From positions 186,001 through 250,000 of the forward strand of contig NZ_JAJSDZ010000010.1 of assembly GCF_021272385.1 (NCBI RefSeq): a stretch of DNA of 64,000 nt, in the 5' to 3' direction. Each line of letters opens with the position of its first letter. Position 1 is the stretch's first letter. Under the pieces are notes generated by a model that was not told the origin of the DNA, did no database searches, and worked only from the letters and a program-made list of their open reading frames with translations. Position numbers and translations under genes: made by a program. Below are positions 35,574-44,452 of this stretch, one piece after another. This DNA comes from Vibrio salinus. Lineage in GTDB: Bacteria > Pseudomonadota > Gammaproteobacteria > Enterobacterales > Vibrionaceae.

Positions 35574-37037
35574 TTACGCTAAACAAATTTGATTACGTCC
35601 CTTTTCTTTTGCTTCATATAAAGCACTGTCGGCCCTTTTAACCATGTCTGATAACGATTCATGTGCTTTCATTTCAACAACGCCAGCGCTCACGGTCAGC
35701 TGAAAATTCGTTCCATCCGCATTAAATGGCAATAACTGGACACTTTTCCGAATCCTTTCTGCTATTTCATGAGAAACCGAACGATCAACATTATGCAGTA
35801 ATAAAACAAACTCCTCACCACCCCAACGGCATATAGCATCATTATTACGGATATGCGTTTTAATATGAGCGACCAAATGAGTAAGTGCAATATCACCGGC
35901 CTCATGACCCAGCTCGTCATTTATAGATTTAAAATAATCGATATCAAACATCACAAGAGACATTGGTTTCAGGTTATCCAGACATTCGGACTGCATTCCT
36001 AAAAACAGTTCTTCTCCTGTTCTTCGGTTGTAAGCTCCGGTCAACGGATCCAATGTAGCCTGCACGGCCAGTTTTTTCTGGTAGCGTCCCTGAGTATGAA
36101 TACTGATAAACAACACCAGTACCGTCACAACAAATGCAACACCTATATTAATCAGAAACGTTTTAAATACCGCCTGATGAGAAGGATGAAGATTTTCTTC
36201 TACAATAAGATACCAGCCGAATTCAGGCACCAGCCGGGCATTGATAAAAACGGTTTCGCCTCCCCGCTCAACGCGATAGCTTCCTGACGGAGAAGAAAGC
36301 AATTTAGACGAAATTTCTTTTACGCCAGGAATATCCTGTATCGGCTTACCGGAATAAAACGGTTTGCCACTCAGAACCTGATTCCCATCACGATCCACAA
36401 AGTAAATCACCCGGTTGTACAGGCGTTCGTAGTGAGCAATCATTTTGTGAACTTTTTTCATCGAAATTCCGACACCGGTAATCCCGATAAAATTTCCATT
36501 ATAATCATAGACTTTATGATCGATAAAAATATCATATTTACCTGTATGTTCAGGATCTTCACCAATACGTACGAGATATGGCTCGGATTCAGGTAAAGAT
36601 TTTACCTGCTGATACCACTCATATTTCGGATGACTTTTATCCAAAACATGGTGAATTTCATCGGGCAGATACATATAGCCCGTTCTGTCCACTACAAAAA
36701 AAGCAATGGAAGTGTCAAACCTTTTATCAATTACCGACAAATAATGCTGGATCGGTTCTTCTGAATGATGACCTTGTAGTGCCCAATCTCTGACGAAGGT
36801 ATCATGTGCCATTGTTGCAGCCACAAAGGTTGGCACAATCAGATCATGCTGAACCTGAGAATAAATATTATCACTGGTTAAAGGTAAGGAATTTTTTTCA
36901 ATCTGACTGTTAATGGATTTCTGAGCAACCTGATAACTACTCCAACTCATCAGAAAAAAAACAACAAATAGTATCAAACAGAACCACCACAATGTCCGCG
37001 TCCGAAACTGGGCTAAAGGCTGATACTTATCCAGCAT
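35574..37037 (-). CDS. Cache-domain diguanylate cyclase
   Basis: 487 residues. TM1 at about 17-36, a periplasmic dCache sensor (about 40-295, with YLPDEIHHVLDKSHPKYEWY and GITGVGISMKKV), TM2 at about 300-320, then a GGDEF domain. The active-site loop is GGEEF at 406-410, and the product-inhibition site RxxD (RNND, 397-400) is five residues before it, so an active, feedback-controlled c-di-GMP synthase is likely. DPLTGAYNRRTGEE is the domain start. It is transcribed toward qrr, 190 bp upstream of that gene's predicted start. Confidence 0.94.
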   Translation of the reverse strand: MLDKYQPLAQFRTRTLWWFCLILFVVFFLMSWSSYQVAQKSINSQIEKNSLPLTSDNIYSQVQHDLIVPTFVAATMAHDTFVRDWALQGHHSEEPIQHYLSVIDKRFDTSIAFFVVDRTGYMYLPDEIHHVLDKSHPKYEWYQQVKSLPESEPYLVRIGEDPEHTGKYDIFIDHKVYDYNGNFIGITGVGISMKKVHKMIAHYERLYNRVIYFVDRDGNQVLSGKPFYSGKPIQDIPGVKEISSKLLSSPSGSYRVERGGETVFINARLVPEFGWYLIVEENLHPSHQAVFKTFLINIGVAFVVTVLVLFISIHTQGRYQKKLAVQATLDPLTGAYNRRTGEELFLGMQSECLDNLKPMSLVMFDIDYFKSINDELGHEAGDIALTHLVAHIKTHIRNNDAICRWGGEEFVLLLHNVDRSVSHEIAERIRKSVQLLPFNADGTNFQLTVSAGVVEMKAHESLSDMVKRADSALYEAKEKGRNQICLA

Positions 37038-37180
37038 AATATTTATTTCATCCTGTAAAAATTAACTGTTTAAAAAATAAAACAATTATATCATCAGGCA
37101 AATAATTTAGTTATCAATAATAAATATAATTTTTATAAAAACATCTGAAAATTTAGAATAATATTGATCTGGTAGACAGT

Positions 37181-37519
37181 TTAATGCCGATGAAAACGTC
37201 GTTTTTGATCCGGAAAAATCCGCTCAGTAATTCGATAGACGGGGATCAGAAGAACCGCCGCAATAACAATGGATGGCAACAAAATCAGAATATGGCTTTC
37301 ATCGAAAAACAGACTCAGATGAAAATTGTCCAGTTTATAGTCCGGATTAAAAAATCCCAGCAAGTAAGTGATAAAAACAAATACAAACAGAACACAAGGG
37401 AAAAACAATGAGCCAATCAGAAGGTCTTTAAATTCTCCCCACTGATGATCATAGAGACTGGATAAAATTCCACTCAATACACAAAGTCCGAACAGTACTC
37501 CTATTACAACGTAAATCAT
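37181..37519 (-). CDS. Small membrane protein, family A paralogue 1
   Basis: 112 residues from the ATG at 37519, which has GAGGAGG directly upstream. Three hydrophobic segments (about 2-20, 34-54, 72-95) and a basic tail FPDQKRRFHRH. Function not recognised. It is clearly paralogous to the protein at 41412-41732: both share M-I-x-Y, G-(I/V)-L-F-x-L-x-V-L-S, a W-x-E-(F/L)-K motif, LFFPC(V), and (E/A)-(S/H)-HILILLPS. Confidence 0.7.
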   Translation of the reverse strand: MIYVVIGVLFGLCVLSGILSSLYDHQWGEFKDLLIGSLFFPCVLFVFVFITYLLGFFNPDYKLDNFHLSLFFDESHILILLPSIVIAAVLLIPVYRITERIFPDQKRRFHRH

Positions 37520-37696
37520 AATGCCTCCTCGTGCCCTGATAGATGAAACAGGCACAGCCAGGTAGTCATCCTTAACTTCGTATCCATCTATAACCTATAT
37601 AGAACGTAGGTCACATGGTGGTAATGCTCAAGTGCAGGTCATGCAGAAGATAATAAAAACATGACGGATGATAAAATTTTTCTGAAGAAGCTTGAT

Positions 37697-37720
37697 GCGT
37701 CAGAGGTATACCTCTGACGC
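37697..37720. repeat. Perfect 24-bp palindrome
   Basis: Perfectly self-complementary from GCGTCAGAGG inward to TATA and back, located between the racemase (minus) stop and the small membrane protein gene. It can form a 10-bp stem with a 4-base loop; probably a terminator or processing site, though no T tract is present. Confidence 0.6.
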
Positions 37721-37753
37721 CAATGAAATGGGCAAATAAAAGCTGAAAATACC

Positions 37754-38446
37754 TTAAGCGATTGCTTCCCGGACCGCTGCGTCTGAATGAATGACTGTGG
37801 TATCAAACAAAGGCACATCCGTATGTTGTTGCTGTATAAGCAAGGCGATCTCCGTACATCCAAGAATCACGGCTTCCGCCCCCTGCTCCCGTAATTTATC
37901 AATAACTTGAGTATAAACGGTTCTGGATTTTTCCTTTATCTCCCCCCGGCAAAGTTCCTGATAGATAATATCGTGAACTTTCATTCTGTCGTCTTCCTCC
38001 GGAATAACCACATCAATACCAAATTTGTCTGTCAGGCGGCCTTTATAAAAATCCTGTTCCATCGTAAAACAGGTACCCAGTAGTCCGACCTTCTTAATGC
38101 CTTGAGAAAGTAATTGCTCTGCCGTCGCATCCGCAATATGCAAAATCGGAATGGTAATATTTGATTCAATGACCGGCACTACTTTATGCATTGTATTGGT
38201 ACAGATTAAAAGAAAATCAGCACCGCCTTTTTCGATACAAACCGCAGCATCGGATAAGATTTTTGCCGCCTCATCCCAACGTCCCAAATGCTGTAGTTTT
38301 TCAATTTCTTCAAAATTGACGCTATACATGCAAATTTTCGCTGAATTGAGGCCTCCAAGCTGCTTTTTCACTCCTTCATTAATTGATTTATAATAGCTCA
38401 GTGTGGATTCCCACGACATTCCTCCAAGCAAACCAATCGTTTTCAT
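37754..38446 (-). CDS. ygeA: Aspartate/glutamate racemase family protein (YgeA-like)
   Basis: 230 residues from MKTIGLLGGMSWESTLSYYKSINEG, a start shared with E. coli YgeA, a broad-range amino-acid racemase. The two catalytic cysteines are C82 (CTNTMHK) and C197 (GCTEI), as needed for two-base PLP-independent racemisation. HIADATAEQL and LGTCFTMEQDFYKGRL are also YgeA-like. GGGAAA precedes the ATG at 38446; the longer frame from 38545 is unlikely. It may produce D-amino acids for cell-wall or biofilm control. Confidence 0.9.
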   Translation of the reverse strand: MKTIGLLGGMSWESTLSYYKSINEGVKKQLGGLNSAKICMYSVNFEEIEKLQHLGRWDEAAKILSDAAVCIEKGGADFLLICTNTMHKVVPVIESNITIPILHIADATAEQLLSQGIKKVGLLGTCFTMEQDFYKGRLTDKFGIDVVIPEEDDRMKVHDIIYQELCRGEIKEKSRTVYTQVIDKLREQGAEAVILGCTEIALLIQQQHTDVPLFDTTVIHSDAAVREAIA

Positions 38447-38909
38447 GTATTTCCCTTTTCGTATTAAACCCGATAACTGTATTAACTCATATTTTAGGAT
38501 CAAAGAGATTGTACGTTTTTGACTTATTTTAAAACTATTTTGCAAACTGATTTGGTGCCGGACTTATGGCTTTTTAGCTATCGTAGATCGTTCCCATAGG
38601 AGTCATAGAATGTCTTATCTGTAAAACCCAACCCAATTAAGGTGCGAGTCACTCTTAAATTACAACCCGCAATAGCTGATTTTATGCCAGCAGGTGATCG
38701 CTATACCCCGGAAGGTATGAAAGGCGTAAATACATAATAATGCCAGATCATCCAAGTCAGCATATAACAAAAAACAAATAATAAACGGTATTACAGCCTC
38801 TTAATAATATCTTAATCAACAATAAATTATCGCAAAACGATAATTTATTGTTGATTAATGTGCATTCAAGTTTATAATCAAAAAATCTTAAAGAACAGGA
38901 TTACCGATT
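38447..38909. other. Intergenic region with a possible gene fragment
   Basis: 463 bp between divergent genes. From about 38609 an AGGAG and ATG are followed at once by a stop. One base out of frame, a 36-codon stretch reads VKPNPIKVRVTLKLQPAIAD, then FMPAGDRYTPEG, and stops at about 38738-38740. It looks protein-like but I cannot name a family. The last 60 bp carry an inverted repeat (AATAAATTATCG / CGATAATTTATT, about 38820-38850). Confidence 0.3.
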
Positions 38910-39476
38910 ATGCACAACAGACACAACCCAAGCCATATTTCAAAATTAAGCCGTTTCGTCCGGATCATTTTTCAGGTTCTTTTTATCGTAATACCGCTTA
39001 CCACATGTTATGCATGGATGGTGAGTAAAACCCCCTACGACTTTATTTCATCCAGTGGTTTTTTTACTGTCGATATCGAGACTGCGCCTTACACAACTCT
39101 TCCGATCTCTTATACAACCCGGATATTAGCTGCATTAGCCGATCTGCTGAAAGATGCCATCGTTATGTACTCATTGGCCGTACTCATTCATTTATTCCGT
39201 AATTATGAACGGTGCGAAATTTTTATACGCGACAATGTTAAATGCTATCAAAAGCTAAGCTACAGTATTTTTTACTGGGTTATTGGCGACATTATTAACG
39301 GAGTTCTTATGTCTGTCATTTTGTCGTTTAACAATCCTGTAGGAAAACGAGTCTGCGAGATGCAGGTTCAGGATACCGATATTCTAATGTTTGTCTTAGG
39401 TTGTATTTGTCTGATAATTTCCTGGGTAATGAAAGAAGGCTACGCACTGGCTAACGAAAATGCCTACACGGTTTAA
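38910..39476 (+). CDS. DUF2975 family membrane protein
   Basis: 188 residues, four membrane segments (about 17-36, 72-92, 113-133, 157-175). It ends ISWVMKEGYALANENAYTV, the typical C-terminus of DUF2975 proteins (xEGxxLxxENxxTV). Members usually precede a small Xre-type regulator gene; none follows here, where the next gene is convergent and 17 bp away. Function unknown. AGGA lies nine bases before the ATG. Confidence 0.75.
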   Translation: MHNRHNPSHISKLSRFVRIIFQVLFIVIPLTTCYAWMVSKTPYDFISSSGFFTVDIETAPYTTLPISYTTRILAALADLLKDAIVMYSLAVLIHLFRNYERCEIFIRDNVKCYQKLSYSIFYWVIGDIINGVLMSVILSFNNPVGKRVCEMQVQDTDILMFVLGCICLIISWVMKEGYALANENAYTV

Positions 39477-39493
39477 AAACGGAACTGAGTCAA

Positions 39494-40945
39494 TCAGCCA
39501 CACTGAACCTGACTGCGTCCGGACTCTTTTGCCCGGTACAGAGCCTGATCGGCCCGTTCAAACAATTGTCCGAAATCCTCATTTTCACGCAGTTCAGAAA
39601 TCCCAAAACTGCAGCTCAGAGATTGGTTTGGAAGGATATTAGCAAGGAGAATATTATTTAATATTCGTTCGGTTATATTTCTGGCTTTCTGCAATGCCGT
39701 TTCTGGAAGCAGAATAACAAATTCATCGCCTCCATAACGGGCCAGAAAATCAGCGTCCCTCAGGTGACTACGAACAAGAAGCGTGACTTCTTTCAACGCT
39801 TCATCACCTCGTGAATGACCAAAGGTATCATTGATTTGTTTAAATTTATCAATATCGAGAATAATCAAAGCCAGTGGACGATTCGCGTTCTGGCATTCTC
39901 TAACCAACACTGTGGCTTTCTCCAGTAAATAATGCCGGGAAGCCACCCCCGTCAGTGCATCCGTCTGCGTTTTCTGTTGTAAGTCCTGATTGTGAGCCAG
40001 CAGGGTCGGAATGGAAATATAAAAAAAGGCACTGGCCGATATAGAACAGATAGCAAACTGATAAACCATCACATTTTGCATCAGCCCCAGCAGGTTCACC
40101 AGAAAAACGACGTAAGTACTAAACAGGGCAATACTAATAGCAATACGGGTTGGGCTTTCGGTATAGGAAATCCACATAATAGGAATCAGAACAAAGAAAA
40201 TAGCAAAATAGCTTTCTTTGACCGGAACATAATAAGAAAAGAACATAATCGCGGTAATGAGCAGACCGCACAGAAAAAGTTTACAAACAAATTGACTAAC
40301 ATTACCCGGATTTGACATGGTTCTGAGTTCACCGATATCAATCTCTGGCACAGGATGATATTTCAAAAGAAGCCCTATAAAAACAGGCCCTAATGCAATC
40401 ACACCGGTCATATCACCAATCCAGAAAGGTAACCACGTACCAGCTATATCTGCTTCCGGAATCAAATTGGTTAACTCCAATCCCCAGAGAACAAGAAAAG
40501 CAGTCACAAAACTGCACACAACTGCAATCACCAAAAAAGCAAGAACCAGACGAGGCAAGTCGCTATAAGGTATATGCGCCAGACGTTTAAGAATTAACGT
40601 GCCCAGATAATAAGGCGTAATATGCGTCACAGCAAAAACGGCCCCAGGAACGATAAGTTGAATGGCAGTTTCATCAAGATGATACAACACACCTGTCCAC
40701 ATGGTGGATACGACAGCACAAATAAACAGCGCGGGAAGAATACGCTTTCCGATGACCAACAATGCCGCAAATGTCAGACCAGCCGGAGGAAACCAGACGC
40801 TGGCATGATGCACATATTCAACGATATAACTGAGTATCCAGACGCCAAGCCATATAAAAATAAATGCCCAGACTTTTAGATCAAACGATCTCATGAGCCA
40901 TTTCTTGAGTGTTAATAACACTCTTCCCTGATTGTCTGGACCCAC
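39494..40945 (-). CDS. MASE1-domain diguanylate cyclase
   Basis: 483 residues starting with GTG (AGAGG eight bases upstream); an ATG at 40894 is an alternative. Residues of about 22-305 form a MASE1 membrane sensor with eight or more helices (SVWFPPAGLTFAALLVIGKRILPALF, GTWLPFWIGDMTGVIALGPV). The GGDEF domain follows, with DALTGVASRHYLLEKA, active-site GGDEF at 405-409 and I-site RDAD at 396-399, so it should synthesise c-di-GMP and be product-inhibited. Second cyclase in this signalling region. Confidence 0.94.
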   Translation of the reverse strand: MGPDNQGRVLLTLKKWLMRSFDLKVWAFIFIWLGVWILSYIVEYVHHASVWFPPAGLTFAALLVIGKRILPALFICAVVSTMWTGVLYHLDETAIQLIVPGAVFAVTHITPYYLGTLILKRLAHIPYSDLPRLVLAFLVIAVVCSFVTAFLVLWGLELTNLIPEADIAGTWLPFWIGDMTGVIALGPVFIGLLLKYHPVPEIDIGELRTMSNPGNVSQFVCKLFLCGLLITAIMFFSYYVPVKESYFAIFFVLIPIMWISYTESPTRIAISIALFSTYVVFLVNLLGLMQNVMVYQFAICSISASAFFYISIPTLLAHNQDLQQKTQTDALTGVASRHYLLEKATVLVRECQNANRPLALIILDIDKFKQINDTFGHSRGDEALKEVTLLVRSHLRDADFLARYGGDEFVILLPETALQKARNITERILNNILLANILPNQSLSCSFGISELRENEDFGQLFERADQALYRAKESGRSQVQCG

Positions 40946-41155
40946 GTTATAAACCTCTACTAACAGTCATACCATAGCAAATAGCAACGGTTGAGTAATT
41001 TACACTATAAATTTCACAGATAAATGACGAATATCTGAACCACAACCAACACCTGATTACGGTAAGGTTATTTAAGAACCCATTACTGATATCTGCCATT
41101 TTACTGATAACTTTAATTTTAATTTCTACAAAAAATCAAATGTTATGCCAAACAT

Positions 41156-41312
41156 TAGAGTCTGCTGATTTTTAGTGATTGTTTTACAGCGAAGGGGTCA
41201 TCTGAACAGGCTTTGTCTTTGTTGCAGGCCATTTGTAATCTACATGCCCTGTGCCGCAATCAAACCCGCTCAGAGTGAACAAAAATTAACCCCAAAAAAT
41301 CAATAGACCTTA
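41156..41312. mobile_element. MITE-like element, copy 3
   Basis: 157 bp bounded by TAGAGTCTGCTGATTTTT (41156-41173) and a diverged complement ending AATCAATAGACCTTA (41298-41312). Internal sequence also resembles the copy at 1181-1361 (AGTGATnGTTTT after the left end; TGAACAAAAATnAA before the right end). Flanked by TA. Confidence 0.6.
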
Positions 41313-41327
41313 GTAATGCACATTGAT

Positions 41328-41354
41328 AAAAAAACCTCATCTTAATAAATGAGG
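41328..41354 (-). terminator. Terminator of the small membrane protein gene
   Basis: On the minus strand CCTCAT/ATGAGG with an 8-base loop is followed by seven T, 58 bp after the stop codon at 41412. Confidence 0.7.
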
Positions 41355-41411
41355 CTTTCATCCTGTGTGTCCTTTTGTCATTTGTTAGAACAGAGATTTA
41401 CCAAACCGATT

Positions 41412-41732
41412 TCATTTATCAGTAAAGTAATTTTCTATGTGGTGATGCAACGGAATCAAAATTAAGAGTGAAATAAGTGTTGATGGCAATAAAATAAGAA
41501 TATGTGCATCATAAAACAAATAATTTAACGTCATCTTTTCCGGAAAGCTTTGCGGGCTGGTCAGACCAAAAATCAACGAAATAGATAAAAAAACCAGAGC
41601 AACACATGGGAAAAAAAGCACACTTGGTAATGTTTCTTTCAGTTCGTCCCATTTACGGTCAAATACACTGGGCATGACATCACTCAGCACATATAAGACA
41701 AACAGAATACCTATTATTGCGTATGGAATCAT
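41412..41732 (-). CDS. Small membrane protein, family A paralogue 2
   Basis: 106 residues from the ATG at 41732, preceded by GGGGAGGAA. Three hydrophobic segments (about 3-20, 34-55, 74-95). Paralogue of the protein at 37181-37519: same lengths between segments and the same LFFPCVA and AHILILLPST stretches. Function unknown. The two flank the racemase/DUF2975/MASE1 group, suggesting duplication. Confidence 0.7.
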   Translation of the reverse strand: MIPYAIIGILFVLYVLSDVMPSVFDRKWDELKETLPSVLFFPCVALVFLSISLIFGLTSPQSFPEKMTLNYLFYDAHILILLPSTLISLLILIPLHHHIENYFTDK

Positions 41733-42217
41733 AACGTTCCTCCCCATGCCTAATAGTTGTTATGCAAAATTTGCCGGATTATTTTCTCTGATACCGATAA
41801 ACTGTCCTTATTTCCTTTCCGGTTATAGTGAAACTTTAATATAAAGATTTCATATTCGCTTACGCTGCTCAAGGCCACTATCTGAAAAACATGAGATATA
41901 ACAGTAATAACATCACACTTTAAAAGGAAACCGTTATTTTTCCTTTTATTAGCCCTATACAAAAACATGCATCAATACAAAATTATTATGATATATCCAT
42001 ATCTAATTTTCTGAATTTATTTGTCTTAAAAATCAGACTGAAATAAAAATAGAATCGTTATTTGTCAGAAATCCTTTTCAATTTCCTCATCCGGTATCTT
42101 GCAACGAAATATAAGCACGACTAAATTTATACTATAAGTTGTTAGTTGGTTTCTGCTCCCATTACAAAAAGGGACCCATAACTGATGGCATAAAAATATA
42201 ATTAAGGCTTACTCATT
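41733..42217. other. Intergenic region upstream of the REC-EAL gene
   Basis: 485 bp, AT-rich, between divergent genes. I see no convincing reading frame, RNA or strong dyad. Confidence 0.4.
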
Positions 42218-44449
42218 ATGTCAGATGATCGCTTCGTTTTTCAGGAAGAATCAGACAACATTCCACCTGAAAGCCCGTTCAATACAGATTCGTACAAGCC
42301 AGGTAAAATTTTAACAGTCGATGATGACATTAACTATCAGAAGTCGCTGCTTTACAGCCTGCGTGATTTAGTCATAAAAGGGAAACCGGTTGAAATACTG
42401 ACAGCAAACTCAGCAGCAGAAGCTGCACGAGTTCTGACTCAGCATGACGATATTGCTATCATTTTGCTGGATGTGGTTATGGAACAAGACGATGCCGGAT
42501 TAAGACTGGTTGATACCATTCGTTATGTACAGGGCAATGCATTAATCCGGATCATTCTGCTGACCGGCCAGCCAGGCGTTGCCCCACGAAAAGAAGTCAT
42601 GCATAAATATGATATCAATGAGTACTGGAACAAATCCGAAATCGATCACGATACGCTGAAGTCCGTTATTGCGGCCAATCTACGTTCATGGCATTCGATG
42701 TATGAACTGGAACAAGCCCGTATTGGCTTGCAGATGGTTGTTGATGCATCCCGGCACTTAGCAAGTAAGTACGACAAAAAATCGTTTATACAGGTCGTTT
42801 TAAAAGAAATCGGTTACCTGATTGGCGGTAAAAATGAACTGACACTTTGCGTAGCACAGGTCGACTCCGACAATTCTTATGAGAAAGCGTCTTTTATTGC
42901 CGGGGTCGGCATCTCTGGTGTCAGACCGGGCGAACATCTGCCTGACTCTCTTTGCGATGAATTCGGTCAGCTATGCGAGCATGCATTAAGAGAAGAGAAC
43001 CATCAGTTTAATCATAACCGCTCCGTACTTTATTTCTGCGGAAACAACGAACACTCTTATTGTTATATGGTGTTGGTCAAAGCCCGACAGAATCTGAGTG
43101 ACTACCACATTCACCTTTTACAAGTCTTCAGTGAAAATATCAGCTCTGGATTTATGCAGCTTTCTCTGGTGAATCAACTGTCAAAACTTGCTTATCAGGA
43201 TACCGAACTTCGTATTAATAACCGTAACTGGCTATTACGGGAACTGAACACAATGAATACGAGTGATTTAAATGAGTCAGAACTTATCATTCTGGAAATT
43301 GATCAGTACGATTCCCGCGTTTTATCTTTTGATGAGCACTCTTTATGTGAAGCCATTAAAGCGATCTACCTTAATATCAACAACACGTTAAAACACTCGT
43401 TAGCCATAGCACGGATAAGTGTTGACGGTTTCGCTGTGCTGTATAACAAACAAAAAGCCCCCACGGATTCCACCCTGATAAGCCTTATCAATCAGACTTA
43501 CGAAATTAACGGCTACACCATCCGTTATTCCTTTACGATTGCCAGAATAGAACTGGCCCTGATTCAGGATTTACCGGCACTGCAGCAACTTCACCTTGCC
43601 AGAAGTCTGCTCTGTTACGCCCGCCAACAGGGGAATGGTGTCATTTCTTATCAACCGGGGTACAGGGATCATCTGGTCAGAGATTATCAATACCTGAGCG
43701 ACTTAATGACGGCTATTGAGAATCAGGAGTTTTATCTTGCCTTCCAACCTCAGGTCGATATCCACAATAATCATCCGGTGGGTCTTGAAGCGCTTATCCG
43801 CTGGAAAAAAAACGGCAAAGTCATATTACCGGGTGAGTTTATTCCATTAGCGGAACGAACCGGCTTGATTTCCAAAATCGATCCAATTGTCGTCCGTCTT
43901 GTCGCCGATGCAATACATCATCTGAAACGTGAAGGATATCAGTTACCTATCTCATTCAATGCTACCGTCAAAGACATTTCTAACCCGGAATATATTCAGC
44001 TAGTTATGGATCTGATTGAAACAGAAAACATCAGTTCAGAACTGTTCGACATTGAAATTACTGAAACTCAGGCAATGGAATCGTATCAGGATATACACCC
44101 GGTTCTGGAAAAATTGCATGATGCCGGCATACATATCAGTATTGATGATTTCGGCACGGGCTATTCTTCACTATCTCATATTTCACAACTTGCCGCGGAT
44201 ACGATTAAAATTGATATCGCTTTCGTCACGCATCTTGATAAAGATAAAGCCAGCCAGAAGGTTGTCGAGATGGTTATCAACCTGGCTTCTATATTTGGCT
44301 TTTCAGTCATTGCAGAAGGCATCGAAACTGAATTGCAAAAACAGGAATTAATTGATCGGGGCTGCCATATAGGTCAGGGATTCCTTTACGCCAGACCGAT
44401 GCCCATCGATGAACTGCTCGTATGGCTGGGCAATAACAGGACAGCATAA
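42218..44449 (+). CDS. Response regulator with DUF3369, degenerate GGDEF and EAL phosphodiesterase
   Basis: 743 residues. Receiver domain (30-165) with acidic pocket D35-D37, phospho-acceptor D85 (ILLDVVM), T116 and K139. DUF3369 region (about 175-320, cell-envelope or sensory-like). A degenerate GGDEF (DGFAVLYN in place of the motif, near 405). C-terminal EAL domain with intact catalytic residues: EALIRW, IEITET, DDFGTGYSSLS, EGIE. So phosphorylation by the partner kinase probably tunes c-di-GMP breakdown. It ends 3 bp before the kinase gene, one operon. AAGG precedes the ATG. Confidence 0.93.
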   Translation: MSDDRFVFQEESDNIPPESPFNTDSYKPGKILTVDDDINYQKSLLYSLRDLVIKGKPVEILTANSAAEAARVLTQHDDIAIILLDVVMEQDDAGLRLVDTIRYVQGNALIRIILLTGQPGVAPRKEVMHKYDINEYWNKSEIDHDTLKSVIAANLRSWHSMYELEQARIGLQMVVDASRHLASKYDKKSFIQVVLKEIGYLIGGKNELTLCVAQVDSDNSYEKASFIAGVGISGVRPGEHLPDSLCDEFGQLCEHALREENHQFNHNRSVLYFCGNNEHSYCYMVLVKARQNLSDYHIHLLQVFSENISSGFMQLSLVNQLSKLAYQDTELRINNRNWLLRELNTMNTSDLNESELIILEIDQYDSRVLSFDEHSLCEAIKAIYLNINNTLKHSLAIARISVDGFAVLYNKQKAPTDSTLISLINQTYEINGYTIRYSFTIARIELALIQDLPALQQLHLARSLLCYARQQGNGVISYQPGYRDHLVRDYQYLSDLMTAIENQEFYLAFQPQVDIHNNHPVGLEALIRWKKNGKVILPGEFIPLAERTGLISKIDPIVVRLVADAIHHLKREGYQLPISFNATVKDISNPEYIQLVMDLIETENISSELFDIEITETQAMESYQDIHPVLEKLHDAGIHISIDDFGTGYSSLSHISQLAADTIKIDIAFVTHLDKDKASQKVVEMVINLASIFGFSVIAEGIETELQKQELIDRGCHIGQGFLYARPMPIDELLVWLGNNRTA

Positions 44450-44452
44450 ACC

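Larger units (their letters stand above)
40946..41411. other. Intergenic region holding MITE copy and terminator
   Basis: 466 bp between two minus-strand genes; contains the inverted-repeat element at 41156-41312 and the terminator at 41328-41354. Nothing else recognised. Confidence 0.5.
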
